Positions 1-8,060 are shown, counted from the stretch's first letter. The stretch: 64,000 nt of DNA from an uncultured Bacteroidota bacterium (GCA_903824665.1 CAIJXT010000019.1:165472-229471), one strand, 5' to 3'. Numbers and translations: made by a program. The notes: generated by a model not told the origin, from the sequence alone.

Positions 1-411
1 AGACTCCTGCTTAAGGGTGGCGAAGTCGTAGACAAACCCCTTACCCTCGCGGTAAGTGAGCTGGTATATCTTGCCATTGAGTATGGTAAGCCCCTCTCCA
101 AAGTACTTATCGTCCATCTTTGTAGACTGCAGCACTTTGCCGGTTGTGAGGTCTACCTTGCGGATATCTGACTTTTCGTACTGACCGATACTTTCATAGA
201 GGAATCCGTCTTTGAACTCGAGCCCCTCTGTAAATGCCTTGGTGTCGTGGGGGTATTGGTTGACGATGTTGTAACTGATCACCGCTGGCACCAATACATC
301 ATTGGGCGTGGCAGGTGTGGAGGGTGTGCTGTTCTCCGGCGCATCGTTGCAACCGGCTATGATAATGGCTGCAAGGAGTATTGCACTACTCCATCTTTTC
401 TGTAGTCTCAT
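1..411 (-). CDS. Glutaminyl-peptide cyclotransferase, lipoprotein (3' end cut by window)
   Basis: N-terminal 137 codons of a secreted glutamine cyclotransferase of the beta-propeller type (plant/bacterial QC), which converts N-terminal Gln of exported proteins to pyroglutamate. The start at 411 gives a short basic N-terminus, a hydrophobic stretch and a lipobox ending at Cys21 (IAGC), so a lipoprotein exported through Sec is expected. The visible mature part contains the family pattern NQYPHDTKAFTEGLEF, then GFLYESIGQY and KMDDKYFGEGLT, as seen in QC proteins. The start overlaps the end of the upstream gene by 26 bp, so the two are probably co-transcribed. The remaining half of the enzyme lies outside the window. 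Confidence 0.85.
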   Translation of the reverse strand, partial: MRLQKRWSSAILLAAIIIAGCNDAPENSTPSTPATPNDVLVPAVISYNIVNQYPHDTKAFTEGLEFKDGFLYESIGQYEKSDIRKVDLTTGKVLQSTKMDDKYFGEGLTILNGKIYQLTYREGKGFVYDFATLKQES

Positions 412-997
412 AACGTTTAAATCCAATTACATTTCTTTTGTTCAAATTATTTTCGGCCGGTGCACTTTCATCATCAGGCACGTCTGTCATGCCGGTGAAG
501 CTGGAATAGTAAGCCAACTGCATGCCCCTGGCAATTACCTCATCGATGACGGCGTCTGTGAGTTGTTCGGGATCATTGATGATTGCGAGATTCACCATTT
601 CGGGTTGCTCTGCATCGAGATCGCTGAAATGCGGTTGCAGCATGACAACGATCTGACCGGTGATGGTAGGTGTGAACGCGATGCTGAAACCCTCTTCTGA
701 GTAGGTCTTCTTCTCGCCCATACTGTTGCGGAAGGTAACCAGCATGGGCATGGCACCAGATCGGAACATGACTGAGGGCATACGTGAACTGGTTCCCTTG
801 ATCTCTTCGTTGAAGGCATGCATGGTATCCACAAAGAAGCCCTGCTTGTATCTGGTGTGCTCATTGAGGTGCTGAGCGACCACCTTTAAGTGCTCCTTTA
901 CCATCTCGTACTTGCTCATCCATTGCTCGCGCCGACGCTGCACCTTGATCAGGCCCTCGTCGTAACGGTTTGCAACTTTAAGAATCCTGTCGAACAT
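386..997 (-). CDS. Conserved hypothetical protein, 203 aa
   Basis: I do not recognise a named family. The protein is soluble, with no signal peptide or membrane segment. The first 60 residues are helical and charged (RRREQWMSKYEMVKEHLKVV), followed by a region with alternating beta-like segments (MLVTFRNSMGEKKTY, GFSIAFTPTITGQIVVMLQP) and a polar C-terminal tail. The ATG at 997 is the first good start. It overlaps the downstream glutaminyl cyclotransferase gene by 26 bp, which implies one transcript, but the cytoplasmic look of this protein gives no obvious functional link to a secreted cyclase. Confidence 0.7.
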   Translation of the reverse strand: MFDRILKVANRYDEGLIKVQRRREQWMSKYEMVKEHLKVVAQHLNEHTRYKQGFFVDTMHAFNEEIKGTSSRMPSVMFRSGAMPMLVTFRNSMGEKKTYSEEGFSIAFTPTITGQIVVMLQPHFSDLDAEQPEMVNLAIINDPEQLTDAVIDEVIARGMQLAYYSSFTGMTDVPDDESAPAENNLNKRNVIGFKRYETTEKME

Positions 998-1119
998 ATC
1001 TGCGTGTTTAAATCAGTGTGTGCAAATGCCGGCTGACAATCTATGCGGTGCATGTGCAGAGCGCAAAATACACCATTATAGTCAATTGGAAGACACCGGA
1101 AAGAACATAAGACTACGCA

Positions 1120-1152
1120 CAAAAACAGGCGACCGCCCCGAACGATCGCCTG
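1120..1152 (-). terminator. Rho-independent terminator of the acidic-protein gene
   Basis: On the minus strand a stem CAGGCGA/TCGCCTG with a GC-rich loop is followed at once by five T (the + strand run at 1121-1125). It sits just downstream of the 73-aa acidic gene and supports that gene being transcribed by itself. Confidence 0.75.
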
Positions 1153-1175
1153 CAACCTGCAATGTCTGCATCCAA

Positions 1176-1397
1176 TTACTCTTCGTCGGCAGCTTCAACT
1201 TCGCCGGCTTCTTCTTCGTCAACCTGAATAAGGTCTTCTTCAGAAGACAGTTCCTCTTCAGATTCCAGCTCTTCGCCAGATTCTTCCAATTCGTCTGACA
1301 TTTCTTCAGCAACTTCTGACTCATCGATGATGACGTCGTTTGATGCCACAGTTTCTTCGGACACCATGTTTACTTCGGTTTCAAATGTGTTTTCCAT
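1176..1397 (-). CDS. Very acidic small protein, 73 aa
   Basis: A 73-residue protein of extreme composition: 27 Glu and 6 Asp, and no Lys, Arg or His at all. There is no signal peptide or membrane helix. Residues 1-25 are mixed and the rest is almost pure acidic low-complexity sequence (ELEESGEELESEEELSSEED). It has its own ATG and a clear terminator downstream, which argues that it is a true gene rather than a chance frame. Function unknown; acidic tails of this kind often act as nucleic-acid mimics, chaperone tails or binders of basic proteins, but nothing here tells which. Confidence 0.65.
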   Translation of the reverse strand: MENTFETEVNMVSEETVASNDVIIDESEVAEEMSDELEESGEELESEEELSSEEDLIQVDEEEAGEVEAADEE

Positions 1398-1537
1398 AAT
1401 TTTGTTTTTAAATTGTCAGGAATACATGCAATGTAGAACTCAAAAACCGCATCTGTAGCGGTTTTACAGTAACTTAACCGTGATGTAACCATTTGTAAAT
1501 ACTCTAAAAGATTGTAAGTATATTGTCCCTGAAACCG

Positions 1538-2920
1538 ATGCTGCAACTGACGAAACTTAAAGCCAAAAGTATACTTGCATTTTCCATAACGGGCATGTTG
1601 TATCTGTCGTGCAGCAGCGGAGACAACCTGCCATCGACGGTTACCTTTACGGAGCATGTGGCACCTGTGCTGTACAACAACTGCACCATTTGCCACAGGC
1701 CGGGCGGAAGTGCACACTTCGCACTGGTGACCTATGCTGACGCAAAGAAATACTCATCGGCCAACGCATATGTGACCCGTGAACGGATAATGCCGCCCTG
1801 GCCAGCTGACCCGCACTATACCGAGTTTGTGGGGCAGCGGATATTGCAGGAGCATGACATAGCCCTACTGGAAAAATGGGCTAAGAGCGGTGCGCTGGCC
1901 GGACCTGCCGACAAAATGCCGCAACTGCCGCAATACCCGGTAGGGTCTGAAACAGGCACACCCGACCTGCGAATACCGGTGCAACCCTACCTGCTGGAGG
2001 CTAATAGCCTGGACAAATTTCTGCTGGTGAAAATTCCGTTTGAATTGCCTGCAGATACGTTTGCGAGCATGATAGAATTTGTGCCGGGCAGAAAGAATGT
2101 GGTACACCATGTGAATGGTGACATGGTAAAGTATGCGTATACCCAGAAGACAGACGTGTATGCCGGCGAACGCATAGTGGATATGGCTGCAGACACGGCT
2201 ACCCTGCTACAGGCCTACAAGCGACTGGGGCTGCCGAACGACGATGGTACGTTTCCGGTGTTGCAGAAATCTGTGGTGAACTACCTCCCTGGTGTGTTCG
2301 GGCAGCGGTACCCTGAAGGCCTGGGCGGATACCGGCTGCCCCGCAAAGGCGCGTTTCTGCTGAATGATCTGCACTATGGATTCACGAATAAGGACTCTAT
2401 ACTGGACAGCTCTTATATCAATGTCTTTTTCTCGCCCGTTCCTCCAAACCGCCCGGTGAAAGAGTTTCAACTGGGCACACTGGGTATAGCACCGGTAGAA
2501 CCCAACCTGGTACTGGAACCCAATACCGTAAGGACTGTATACAGCCGCTATACGATACCCACCGACATCTCTATACTGACCGTGAACCCGCATATGCACC
2601 TACTGGGCAAGAGCTTCAAGGCCTATGCGCTGAAACCGGATGGCGATACGATACGGCTGGTATCTATACCCCGGTGGGACTTTAACTGGCAGTACTTCTA
2701 TACCTTCAAAAAAATGGTGAAGGTGCCAGCGGGTAGTACGATAGTTGCAGAAGGCCTGTATGATAACACCCGGGAGAATCTGAACAACCCCTTCAGCCCA
2801 CCACGCAGGGTGTCTGACAATACCGGCAGCATGAAAGCTACGGATGAGATGTTTCAGTTTATAGTGACGTACCTGCCGTACCAGTCAGGCGATGAAAACA
2901 TAAGCCTGGAGCGCAAATAA
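1538..2920 (+). CDS. Cytochrome c / copper type II monooxygenase-like lipoprotein
   Basis: Secreted lipoprotein (hydrophobic start, lipobox LYLSC) of about 460 aa. An N-terminal c-type haem motif CTICH lies in a segment like planctomycete-type cytochrome c (VAPVLYNNCTICHRPGG). The rest resembles the copper-dependent PHM/DBH monooxygenase fold: a His pair in VVHHVNGD, and later a His-Met-His motif in NPHMHLLGKSF that matches the CuM-type ligands. Similar haem-plus-copper proteins are widespread in Bacteroidetes and Planctomycetes with unknown substrates. I chose ATG 1538, which gives MLQLTKLKAKSIL and a clean signal peptide; an in-frame TTG lies at 1523. It stands alone, convergent with phoH. 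Confidence 0.75.
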   Translation: MLQLTKLKAKSILAFSITGMLYLSCSSGDNLPSTVTFTEHVAPVLYNNCTICHRPGGSAHFALVTYADAKKYSSANAYVTRERIMPPWPADPHYTEFVGQRILQEHDIALLEKWAKSGALAGPADKMPQLPQYPVGSETGTPDLRIPVQPYLLEANSLDKFLLVKIPFELPADTFASMIEFVPGRKNVVHHVNGDMVKYAYTQKTDVYAGERIVDMAADTATLLQAYKRLGLPNDDGTFPVLQKSVVNYLPGVFGQRYPEGLGGYRLPRKGAFLLNDLHYGFTNKDSILDSSYINVFFSPVPPNRPVKEFQLGTLGIAPVEPNLVLEPNTVRTVYSRYTIPTDISILTVNPHMHLLGKSFKAYALKPDGDTIRLVSIPRWDFNWQYFYTFKKMVKVPAGSTIVAEGLYDNTRENLNNPFSPPRRVSDNTGSMKATDEMFQFIVTYLPYQSGDENISLERK

Positions 2921-2963
2921 TACTGTACCCGACAAGCGAATACGGGCTTCGATAAGATGCCAA

Positions 2964-2986
2964 CTCCCGCACAAAATGCGCGGGAG
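2964..2986. terminator. Possible shared hairpin between convergent genes
   Basis: A 7-bp GC-rich stem CTCCCGC/GCGGGAG lies between the ends of the convergent monooxygenase-like gene and phoH. Neither strand has a good T tract after it, so its role as a terminator is only a suggestion. Confidence 0.3.
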
Positions 2987-3019
2987 CGGACGATACAATA
3001 TCATTTGTATGGATAATAC

Positions 3020-4027
3020 TTAGCCGAGCAAATTGTTTTGCCTTTGCTGGGTTCTTTTTTCTTCTATTTCCTCTTCGCGAAGCTGCTCTTTGTCGTAGGC
3101 GCGGATGATCATCTTCACGAGACGGTGACGTACTACGTCGGCTTCATCGAGGGTGACGTGTGCAATGCCTTCTATGTTCTGCAAAATCTTTGATGCCTTC
3201 AAAAGACCTGACCGCTGATTCTTGGGCAGATCGATCTGTGTGAGATCGCCGGTAATGATGGCTTTGGCTGAAGACCCGATACGTGTGAGGAACATCTTCA
3301 ACTGCAGATCGGTAGAGTTTTGGGCCTCGTCGAGAATGATAAATGCATTGTCGAGTGTGCGACCACGCATGTATGCCAGTGGTGCGATCTCAATGATGCG
3401 ATTGGCCATATAATAGTTGAGCTTGTCGCTGGGTATCATATCGTCGAGCGCATCGTAGAGCGGACGCAGGTATGGATCGATCTTCTCTTTCAGATCGCCG
3501 GGCAGGAAGCCGAGGCTTTCGCCTGCCTCAACAGCGGGGCGTGTGAGAATGATCTTGCGCACCGCCTTGTTTTTGAGGGCCCTTACGGCCAATGCAACCG
3601 CGGTATAGGTTTTGCCCGTACCAGCCGGGCCTATGGCGAAGATGATGTCATTTTTTTCTGACACCTGTGCCATGAGTTTCTGATTGGCGGTCTTTGCTCG
3701 CACTACCCTGCCGTTGGGGCCGAAAACAAGTATATCGTTGTTTGCCGGATCGTCGAGTGGTGCTTCGCCGGGCTCGTCTTCGCCGAGAATTTTAGAGAAA
3801 TAGTTTTCAGAAAGGTGGCCGTTTCGTTCGAGGTACTGAATCACCTGGCTGATCTTGGCCTGTGCGTTGGCGACCTCGTCGGGCTGGCCGGATATCTTTA
3901 TCTGCGAACCCCTCGAGAGCAGTTTCAGTAAGGGGAACTTACGTTTTAGAATTTCAAATTTTCCGTTATTGATCCCGAAAAACTCAATGGGATTTACTGT
4001 CTCGAGGTTAATGATCGCTTCTGTCAA
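3020..4027 (-). CDS. phoH: PhoH family ATPase
   Basis: 335-aa cytoplasmic PhoH-like P-loop ATPase, a family linked to RNA metabolism and stress; its exact reaction is not settled. The N-terminal ~100 residues resemble a KH-like RNA-binding region (SRGSQIKISGQPDEV). The Walker A motif GPAGTGKT is at residues 133-140 and the Walker B motif AFIILDEAQN near residue 230. The start is TTG: MTEAIINLETVNPIEFFG is the usual N-terminus in Bacteroidetes PhoH, and no ATG gives it. The length fits the family. Nothing around it suggests an operon; purE lies 124 bp upstream in the same direction. Confidence 0.93.
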   Translation of the reverse strand: MTEAIINLETVNPIEFFGINNGKFEILKRKFPLLKLLSRGSQIKISGQPDEVANAQAKISQVIQYLERNGHLSENYFSKILGEDEPGEAPLDDPANNDILVFGPNGRVVRAKTANQKLMAQVSEKNDIIFAIGPAGTGKTYTAVALAVRALKNKAVRKIILTRPAVEAGESLGFLPGDLKEKIDPYLRPLYDALDDMIPSDKLNYYMANRIIEIAPLAYMRGRTLDNAFIILDEAQNSTDLQLKMFLTRIGSSAKAIITGDLTQIDLPKNQRSGLLKASKILQNIEGIAHVTLDEADVVRHRLVKMIIRAYDKEQLREEEIEEKRTQQRQNNLLG

Positions 4028-4151
4028 GGTGCTTTGTTTTATGGTTAGAAATAAAACTACAAATTGCGTACCAAATATGATATTAAGACATTATTAATTT
4101 CCGGATTGCGCTGCGTAACACGAAAAGAGCATCGGTGTAAATGAGCAAATG

Positions 4152-4607
4152 CTATATCCTATAATCGTTTGCCTTGAATTCCTCGAGCTTTTGGGCCATA
4201 GCGGGATTGCTGAGGGCAAATATACGGGCAGCCAACACAGCTGCATTGCGCGCACCGGCCTTACCAACAGCCAATGTACCAACAGGCAAGCCTGCAGGCA
4301 TCTGTACGATGCTGTACAAAGCATCTATACCACCGGGTAAGCCACCGTCGAGCGGGACACCTAATACCGGCAATGAAGTGTAGGCGGCGCATACACCGGG
4401 TAAAGCAGCAGCCATGCCGGCAGCGGCAATAACGGCTCCATAGCCATTGGCCTGCGCATTGACGATAATGTCGCGCACCTTGTCGGGGTTGCGATGTGCT
4501 GATGCCACAACCATGTTGTGCTCTATGCCAAACCAGGTGAGCCATTTGCTGCTTTCCTGCATCACAGCCTCATCGGTCTGAGACCCCATGATAATAAGTA
4601 CTTTCAT
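4152..4607 (-). CDS. purE: N5-carboxyaminoimidazole ribonucleotide mutase (PurE)
   Basis: 151-aa PurE, which moves the carboxyl group from N5-CAIR to give CAIR in purine synthesis. It shows the phosphate-binding start MGSQTD (residues 7-12), the catalytic SAHR (residues 36-39) and the late motif DALYSIVQMPAGLPVGTLAVGKAGARNAA in its class I form. The middle loop reads AAGMAAALPGV, where the common class I form has AGGAAHLPG; the His there is replaced by Ala. The partner purK is not next to it, and purF is 16 kb away, so purine genes are dispersed here. Confidence 0.92.
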   Translation of the reverse strand: MKVLIIMGSQTDEAVMQESSKWLTWFGIEHNMVVASAHRNPDKVRDIIVNAQANGYGAVIAAAGMAAALPGVCAAYTSLPVLGVPLDGGLPGGIDALYSIVQMPAGLPVGTLAVGKAGARNAAVLAARIFALSNPAMAQKLEEFKANDYRI

Positions 4608-4714
4608 CTGTAGGTAAAATTGTTTGTAAGTGAAATTATGATTTAGTCTGAACTATGATTTTGGTACTTATCCACGCATCTGCAAAACTTTTCTGACCGT
4701 GGCGACCGATGTAC

Positions 4715-4743
4715 AAACGAAAACCACCTGCCGAAGCAGGTGG
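4715..4743 (-). terminator. Rho-independent terminator after rfbC
   Basis: On the minus strand a perfect 8-bp stem CCACCTGC/GCAGGTGG with a TTCG tetraloop is followed by TTTTCGTTTG. It ends the DegT-rfbC transcription unit. Confidence 0.8.
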
Positions 4744-4798
4744 CCGTAGTATATTGTGACCGGCGTTGACGAAGCAATGGAGTATCAGCAGAGACAGA

Positions 4799-5350
4799 TC
4801 AGTAGCCGTTGTTGGCATCCCTGAGCAATGGCTGCTTCAGGTCTTTTTCTGAAATGATGGCTTTGTCCAGATCTACCTTCCAATCAATGGCCAGCTCGGG
4901 ATCGTTGTAAAAAATGCCGCCCTCGGAAGGCTTGTCGTAAAAGTTGTCGCATTTGTAAAAGACCTCGGCAGTATCGCTGAGTACGGCATAGCCGTGCGCA
5001 AAACCGTGTGGTATGAGGAACTGCAACTTATTCTCGGCAGTGAGCTCGATACCGAACCACTGTTTGTAGGTCTTGCTGTTGGTGCGGATATCTACAACCA
5101 CATCCCATATACGGCCCTCGAGCACGCGTATGAGCTTGGCCTGTGGAACAGGATAGTTCTGGTAATGCAATCCGCGGAGTACGTTTTTGATAGAACGCGC
5201 CTGATTGTCCTGCACAAAGGGGGTGTTGTAGCCGGTGAGGGTCTCGAGGGTGCGCATGTTGTAACTCTCGAAGAAATAACCGCGGTCGTCGCCATGCACC
5301 TTTGGTTCCAGTATCAGTAACCCTTCCATTGGGGTTTTTACAATATTCAT
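4799..5350 (-). CDS. rfbC: dTDP-4-dehydrorhamnose 3,5-epimerase
   Basis: 183-aa cupin epimerase (RmlC/RfbC family), acting on dTDP-4-keto-6-deoxy sugars for surface polysaccharide. Family marks seen: ILEPKVHGDDRGYFFE near the start, catalytic His62 in GLHYQ, IWDVVVDIR, FLIPHGFAHGY and the catalytic Tyr132 in FYKCDNFY. Length is normal. It follows the DegT aminotransferase with only 10 bp between them, so they form an operon. No rfbA, rfbB or rfbD is present in this window, so the substrate (rhamnose or another deoxy or amino sugar) cannot be fixed; pairing with an aminotransferase suggests an amino-deoxy sugar. Confidence 0.93.
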   Translation of the reverse strand: MNIVKTPMEGLLILEPKVHGDDRGYFFESYNMRTLETLTGYNTPFVQDNQARSIKNVLRGLHYQNYPVPQAKLIRVLEGRIWDVVVDIRTNSKTYKQWFGIELTAENKLQFLIPHGFAHGYAVLSDTAEVFYKCDNFYDKPSEGGIFYNDPELAIDWKVDLDKAIISEKDLKQPLLRDANNGY

Positions 5351-5360
5351 AACGTTGCTT

Positions 5361-6488
5361 TTATCCGGTTATCTCCAGAAAGTTTTTGGTGATGTAAGAT
5401 AGCTCTTCTTCAGATAGTTCGGTATGTATGGGCAGTGATATTACGCACTTATTGAGCATATCGGTAACGGGGAGCACATTGCTGGCTGTGCCGTATTCGC
5501 GGAGCATCTCCTGCTTGTGGCTAGGCACGGGGTAGTAGATCATGGATGGTATACCCCTGGCAGCGAGCTCGCTCTGTACAGTGTCTCTATCCACACCATT
5601 CAATTTGAGGGTGTATTGATGGAATACGTGGCGGGCATTGGCGGCACGAACGGGAGTAGTGATGCGTGGGTTGCCTGCAAATGCGCGGTCGTAATAGTCG
5701 GCAGCGGCGCGGCGTGCATCGCAATATTCGTCGAGATGGCGCAGCTTGACACGGAGCACGGCGGCCTGTATGGTATCGAGGCGGCTGTTGCAGCCTACCA
5801 TCTCGTGAAAGTACTTAACCTTCTGACCATGATTGGCGATCATCTTGAGGCGCTCTGCCATGGCGTCGTCGTTGGTGAATATTGCACCACCATCGCCATA
5901 ACAACCCAGATTCTTGGAAGGGAAGAATGATGTGCAGCTGATGAGGCCCATGGAACCGGTTTTTACGGTACGACCGTCGGAGAATGTGTAGCTGCCACCT
6001 ATGGCCTGCGCATTGTCTTCGATCAGGGGTATGTTGTGCTCAGCGGCAAGTGCCATGAGCGGTTCCATATCGGCACACTGGCCGTAGAGGTGAACGGGGA
6101 TTATTGCTTTAGTTTTTGGGGTGATGGCCTTACGAACACTTTCGATATCCATAGTGAACGTTTCGGGATCGACATCTACAAAAACGGGTGTAAGCCTGAG
6201 CAATGCCACTACCTCGACAGTAGCGATGTAGGTAAAGGAAGGTGTGATGACCTCGTCGCCGGGCTGTAAACCCAATGCCATGAGGGCGATCTGCAGGGCA
6301 TCTGTACCATTGGCGCAGGGGATGACGTGTTTTACCCCAACATAGGTGGCAAGCTCTGCAGCCAGGTGGTGGACATCGCTGCCACCTATAAATGCTGTGC
6401 TGTCGATGACGTGCTGTATTGCGGTATCGATTTCGGGTTTAATTTTATTGTACTGGCGTTTTAGATCCACCATCTGTAAGTTCTGCAT
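5361..6488 (-). CDS. DegT/DnrJ/EryC1-family sugar aminotransferase
   Basis: 375-aa PLP-dependent aminotransferase that adds an amino group to a keto nucleotide sugar. Visible marks: MVDLKRQYNKIKPEID at the N-terminus, the cofactor-binding CANGTDALQIAL (58-69), PVHLYGQ (131-137), IEDNAQAIG (156-164), and the PLP Lys192 in SFFPSKNLGCYGDGG. It is close in style to WbpE/VioA-type enzymes. It lies directly upstream of rfbC and should be co-transcribed with it. The upstream side carries the G-rich run and the 180-bp repeats, so its promoter lies in or near unusual DNA. Confidence 0.92.
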   Translation of the reverse strand: MQNLQMVDLKRQYNKIKPEIDTAIQHVIDSTAFIGGSDVHHLAAELATYVGVKHVIPCANGTDALQIALMALGLQPGDEVITPSFTYIATVEVVALLRLTPVFVDVDPETFTMDIESVRKAITPKTKAIIPVHLYGQCADMEPLMALAAEHNIPLIEDNAQAIGGSYTFSDGRTVKTGSMGLISCTSFFPSKNLGCYGDGGAIFTNDDAMAERLKMIANHGQKVKYFHEMVGCNSRLDTIQAAVLRVKLRHLDEYCDARRAAADYYDRAFAGNPRITTPVRAANARHVFHQYTLKLNGVDRDTVQSELAARGIPSMIYYPVPSHKQEMLREYGTASNVLPVTDMLNKCVISLPIHTELSEEELSYITKNFLEITG

Positions 6489-6575
6489 GCCTGGATTGTT
6501 TTTTTAACGGTGGCGAAGTTACTGTATTTGCCGTTGTGTGGAAAATTGTTGAATGGTTAATGTTGGTGGGTGTTA

Positions 6576-6607
6576 GGGATTGGGGTGTTGGGGATTAGGG
6601 ATTAGGG
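6576..6607 (+). other. G-rich GGGATTA run, possible G-quadruplex
   Basis: Five runs of three or four G (6576-6578, 6582-6585, 6590-6593, 6598-6600, 6605-6607) are separated by loops of only 3-4 bases, with GGGATTA repeated. This satisfies the usual pattern for an intramolecular G-quadruplex on the + strand. It lies about 90 bp upstream of the DegT start. Confidence 0.6.
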
Positions 6608-6636
6608 ATTAGAGTTTTGCGGTGTTTTTCTATTTA

Positions 6637-7051
6637 GGTGTGGCACACTTTGGAAGTGTGCCACACCGTGTGATTAGTAAAATTGCGCAGTGCGCAATAA
6701 TTTTTCTGAAAAAGTCATATCATTGATAATCAATTGATTATGATCTGAAAATTGCGCACTTTTTGCGCACTTTTGCTCACGCGGGTTTTCCCGGGTTACG
6801 TTCATTTTTCGGGGCAGGTGTGGCACACTTTGAAAGTGTGCCACACCACCGGAATACAAAATTGCGCAGTGCGCAATTATTTTTCTGAAAAAGTAATATC
6901 ATTGATAATCAATTGATTATGATCTGAAAATTGCGCACTTTTTGCGCACTTTTGCTCACGCGGGTTTTCCCGGGTTACGTTCATTTTTCGTGGCAGGTGT
7001 GGCACACTTTGGAAGTGTGCCACACCACCGGAATACAAAATTGCGCAGTGC
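6637..7051. repeat. 180-bp tandem repeat, 2.3 copies, with nested palindromes
   Basis: Copies begin at 6637, 6817 and 6996 (periods of 180 and 179 bp); the third breaks off near 7051. Each unit starts with a 14-bp perfect stem GGTGTGGCACACTT around a 3-base loop (6637-6667, 6817-6847, 6996-7026). Next come ATTGCGCA-G-TGCGCAAT (6682-6698, 6861-6877), the perfect palindrome ATAATCAATTGATTAT (6726-6741, 6905-6920), a doubled TTGCGCACTTT and a CGGGTTTTCCCGGG box. Copies differ at only a few bases. No credible coding frame runs through it. The class (REP-like, MITE array or a binding-site array) cannot be decided by eye. Confidence 0.9.
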
Positions 7052-7247
7052 ACGCTTCTGCTGATCTGGCAAACTTTCTTTTTATGCTGCCGGGCAAATA
7101 AAAAAGCCGGGCGGAACTATTTTGCAGCAAAAACCGAGCCAAAAAATGTGATTTGTAGGGGTGATGGGGAAAATATTTCCAGGCACGAATCTGCCGGTGG
7201 GGAAGCTTCGTAATGTCGACAAGCGGTGCTTTAGTATGGCTTTTATT

Positions 7248-7255
7248 TACCTTTG
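7248..7255 (+). promoter_or_regulatory. -7 promoter element of the NUDIX gene
   Basis: TACCTTTG, a perfect Bacteroidetes -7 element, ends 8 bp before ATG 7264, so the transcript would have almost no leader. It also rules out the longer in-frame start at 7213. Confidence 0.6.
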
Positions 7256-7263
7256 GTTGTGTT

Positions 7264-7671
7264 ATGAGCAATCGGTTCAATATACGGGTATACGGCCTAT
7301 GGATAAAGGATGGTAAGCTGCTGGTGAATGAGGAGCATATTATGGGCCGCAGCATCATAAAGCTGCCGGGTGGTGGGCTGCACTGGGGTGAGGGCCTGGC
7401 AGACTGCCTAAAAAGAGAGTGGAAGGAGGAGCTGGGTATAGACATCGCTATACTCGGTCATTTTTATACTACAGACTTTTTTCAGGCTTCTGCTTTTGAC
7501 CAATCGCAGGTGATCAGCGTGTATTACCTGGTAACTGCACCGGAGGATGCTGTAATTACCAACTATGTAGACAACGAGCGCTCGTACTGGATAGACCTGC
7601 AGGATGTATCGGCGGATACCTTTACGCTGGCGATAGATAAGGTGGTGGGGGGAATGCTGAAAAACAAATAA
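7264..7671 (+). CDS. NUDIX hydrolase
   Basis: 135-aa NUDIX hydrolase, cleaving a nucleoside diphosphate linked to some other group. The Nudix box reads GGLHWGEGLADCLKREW then KEELGI, matching GX5EX7REUXEEXGU. The start ATG 7264 (MSNRFNIRVYG) is chosen because a promoter element lies just before it and inside the longer frame. The N-terminal IRVYGLWIKDGKLLVNEE resembles ADP-ribose or nucleotide-sugar pyrophosphatase-like members, but substrate cannot be read. It lies next to the repeat patch and before a broken small ORF. Confidence 0.88.
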   Translation: MSNRFNIRVYGLWIKDGKLLVNEEHIMGRSIIKLPGGGLHWGEGLADCLKREWKEELGIDIAILGHFYTTDFFQASAFDQSQVISVYYLVTAPEDAVITNYVDNERSYWIDLQDVSADTFTLAIDKVVGGMLKNK

Positions 7672-7808
7672 ATGGTATGTACTGAATACAGTGAACCGAC
7701 GAAAGAGCAGTTAATCGCGGAACTAAAAGAAGGGTCGCACAGCTGAAACTGATTGTGGAGGGGAAAATAAAGGGCCGTTCGGTAAGTAAACTTTTTGACG
7801 AGTTGTAA
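7672..7808 (+). pseudogene. Possible frameshifted small ORF
   Basis: ATG 7672 follows the NUDIX stop immediately and opens 24 codons (ending QLIAELKEGSHS) to a stop at 7744. In another frame from 7740 the sequence continues as QLKLIVEGKIKGRSVSKLFDEL and stops at 7806. Joined, they would give a charged helical peptide of about 45 aa. This could be one small gene broken by a frameshift, or chance. The rest of the gap up to 8060 shows nothing else I can support. Confidence 0.3.
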
Positions 7809-8060
7809 TTTCAGAACTCCATATCCGCACGGAAATAAGCAATTCATTTAGCGAATTGAATCGCGATATGAAACTACTGTTGTCGCGCCGGTGTTCCGCA
7901 AGATTGCCACACCCCGCAGCAAGACACAGGGCCAGACGCGGGGTTCGCAATGACGCGAGTTGGTTTGTCTTGAGCATTACTCCATTTCTAAAATGCCCGA
8001 GGCCAGCAGGCCTGTTACTATTTGAGAGCTATCCCACTATAACTAATCAAAATACCAGTA

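Noticed and set aside
6574-6614. Telomere sequence
   Set aside because: GGGATTA is repeated only three times inside a chromosome-like context, so there is no reason to infer a linear end.
6637-7051. CRISPR array
   Set aside because: The repeats are 180 bp long with no unique spacers, and no cas gene is present.
7213-7263. Longer start for the NUDIX gene
   Set aside because: A perfect -7 promoter box lies inside this stretch, and the added residues match no Nudix protein.
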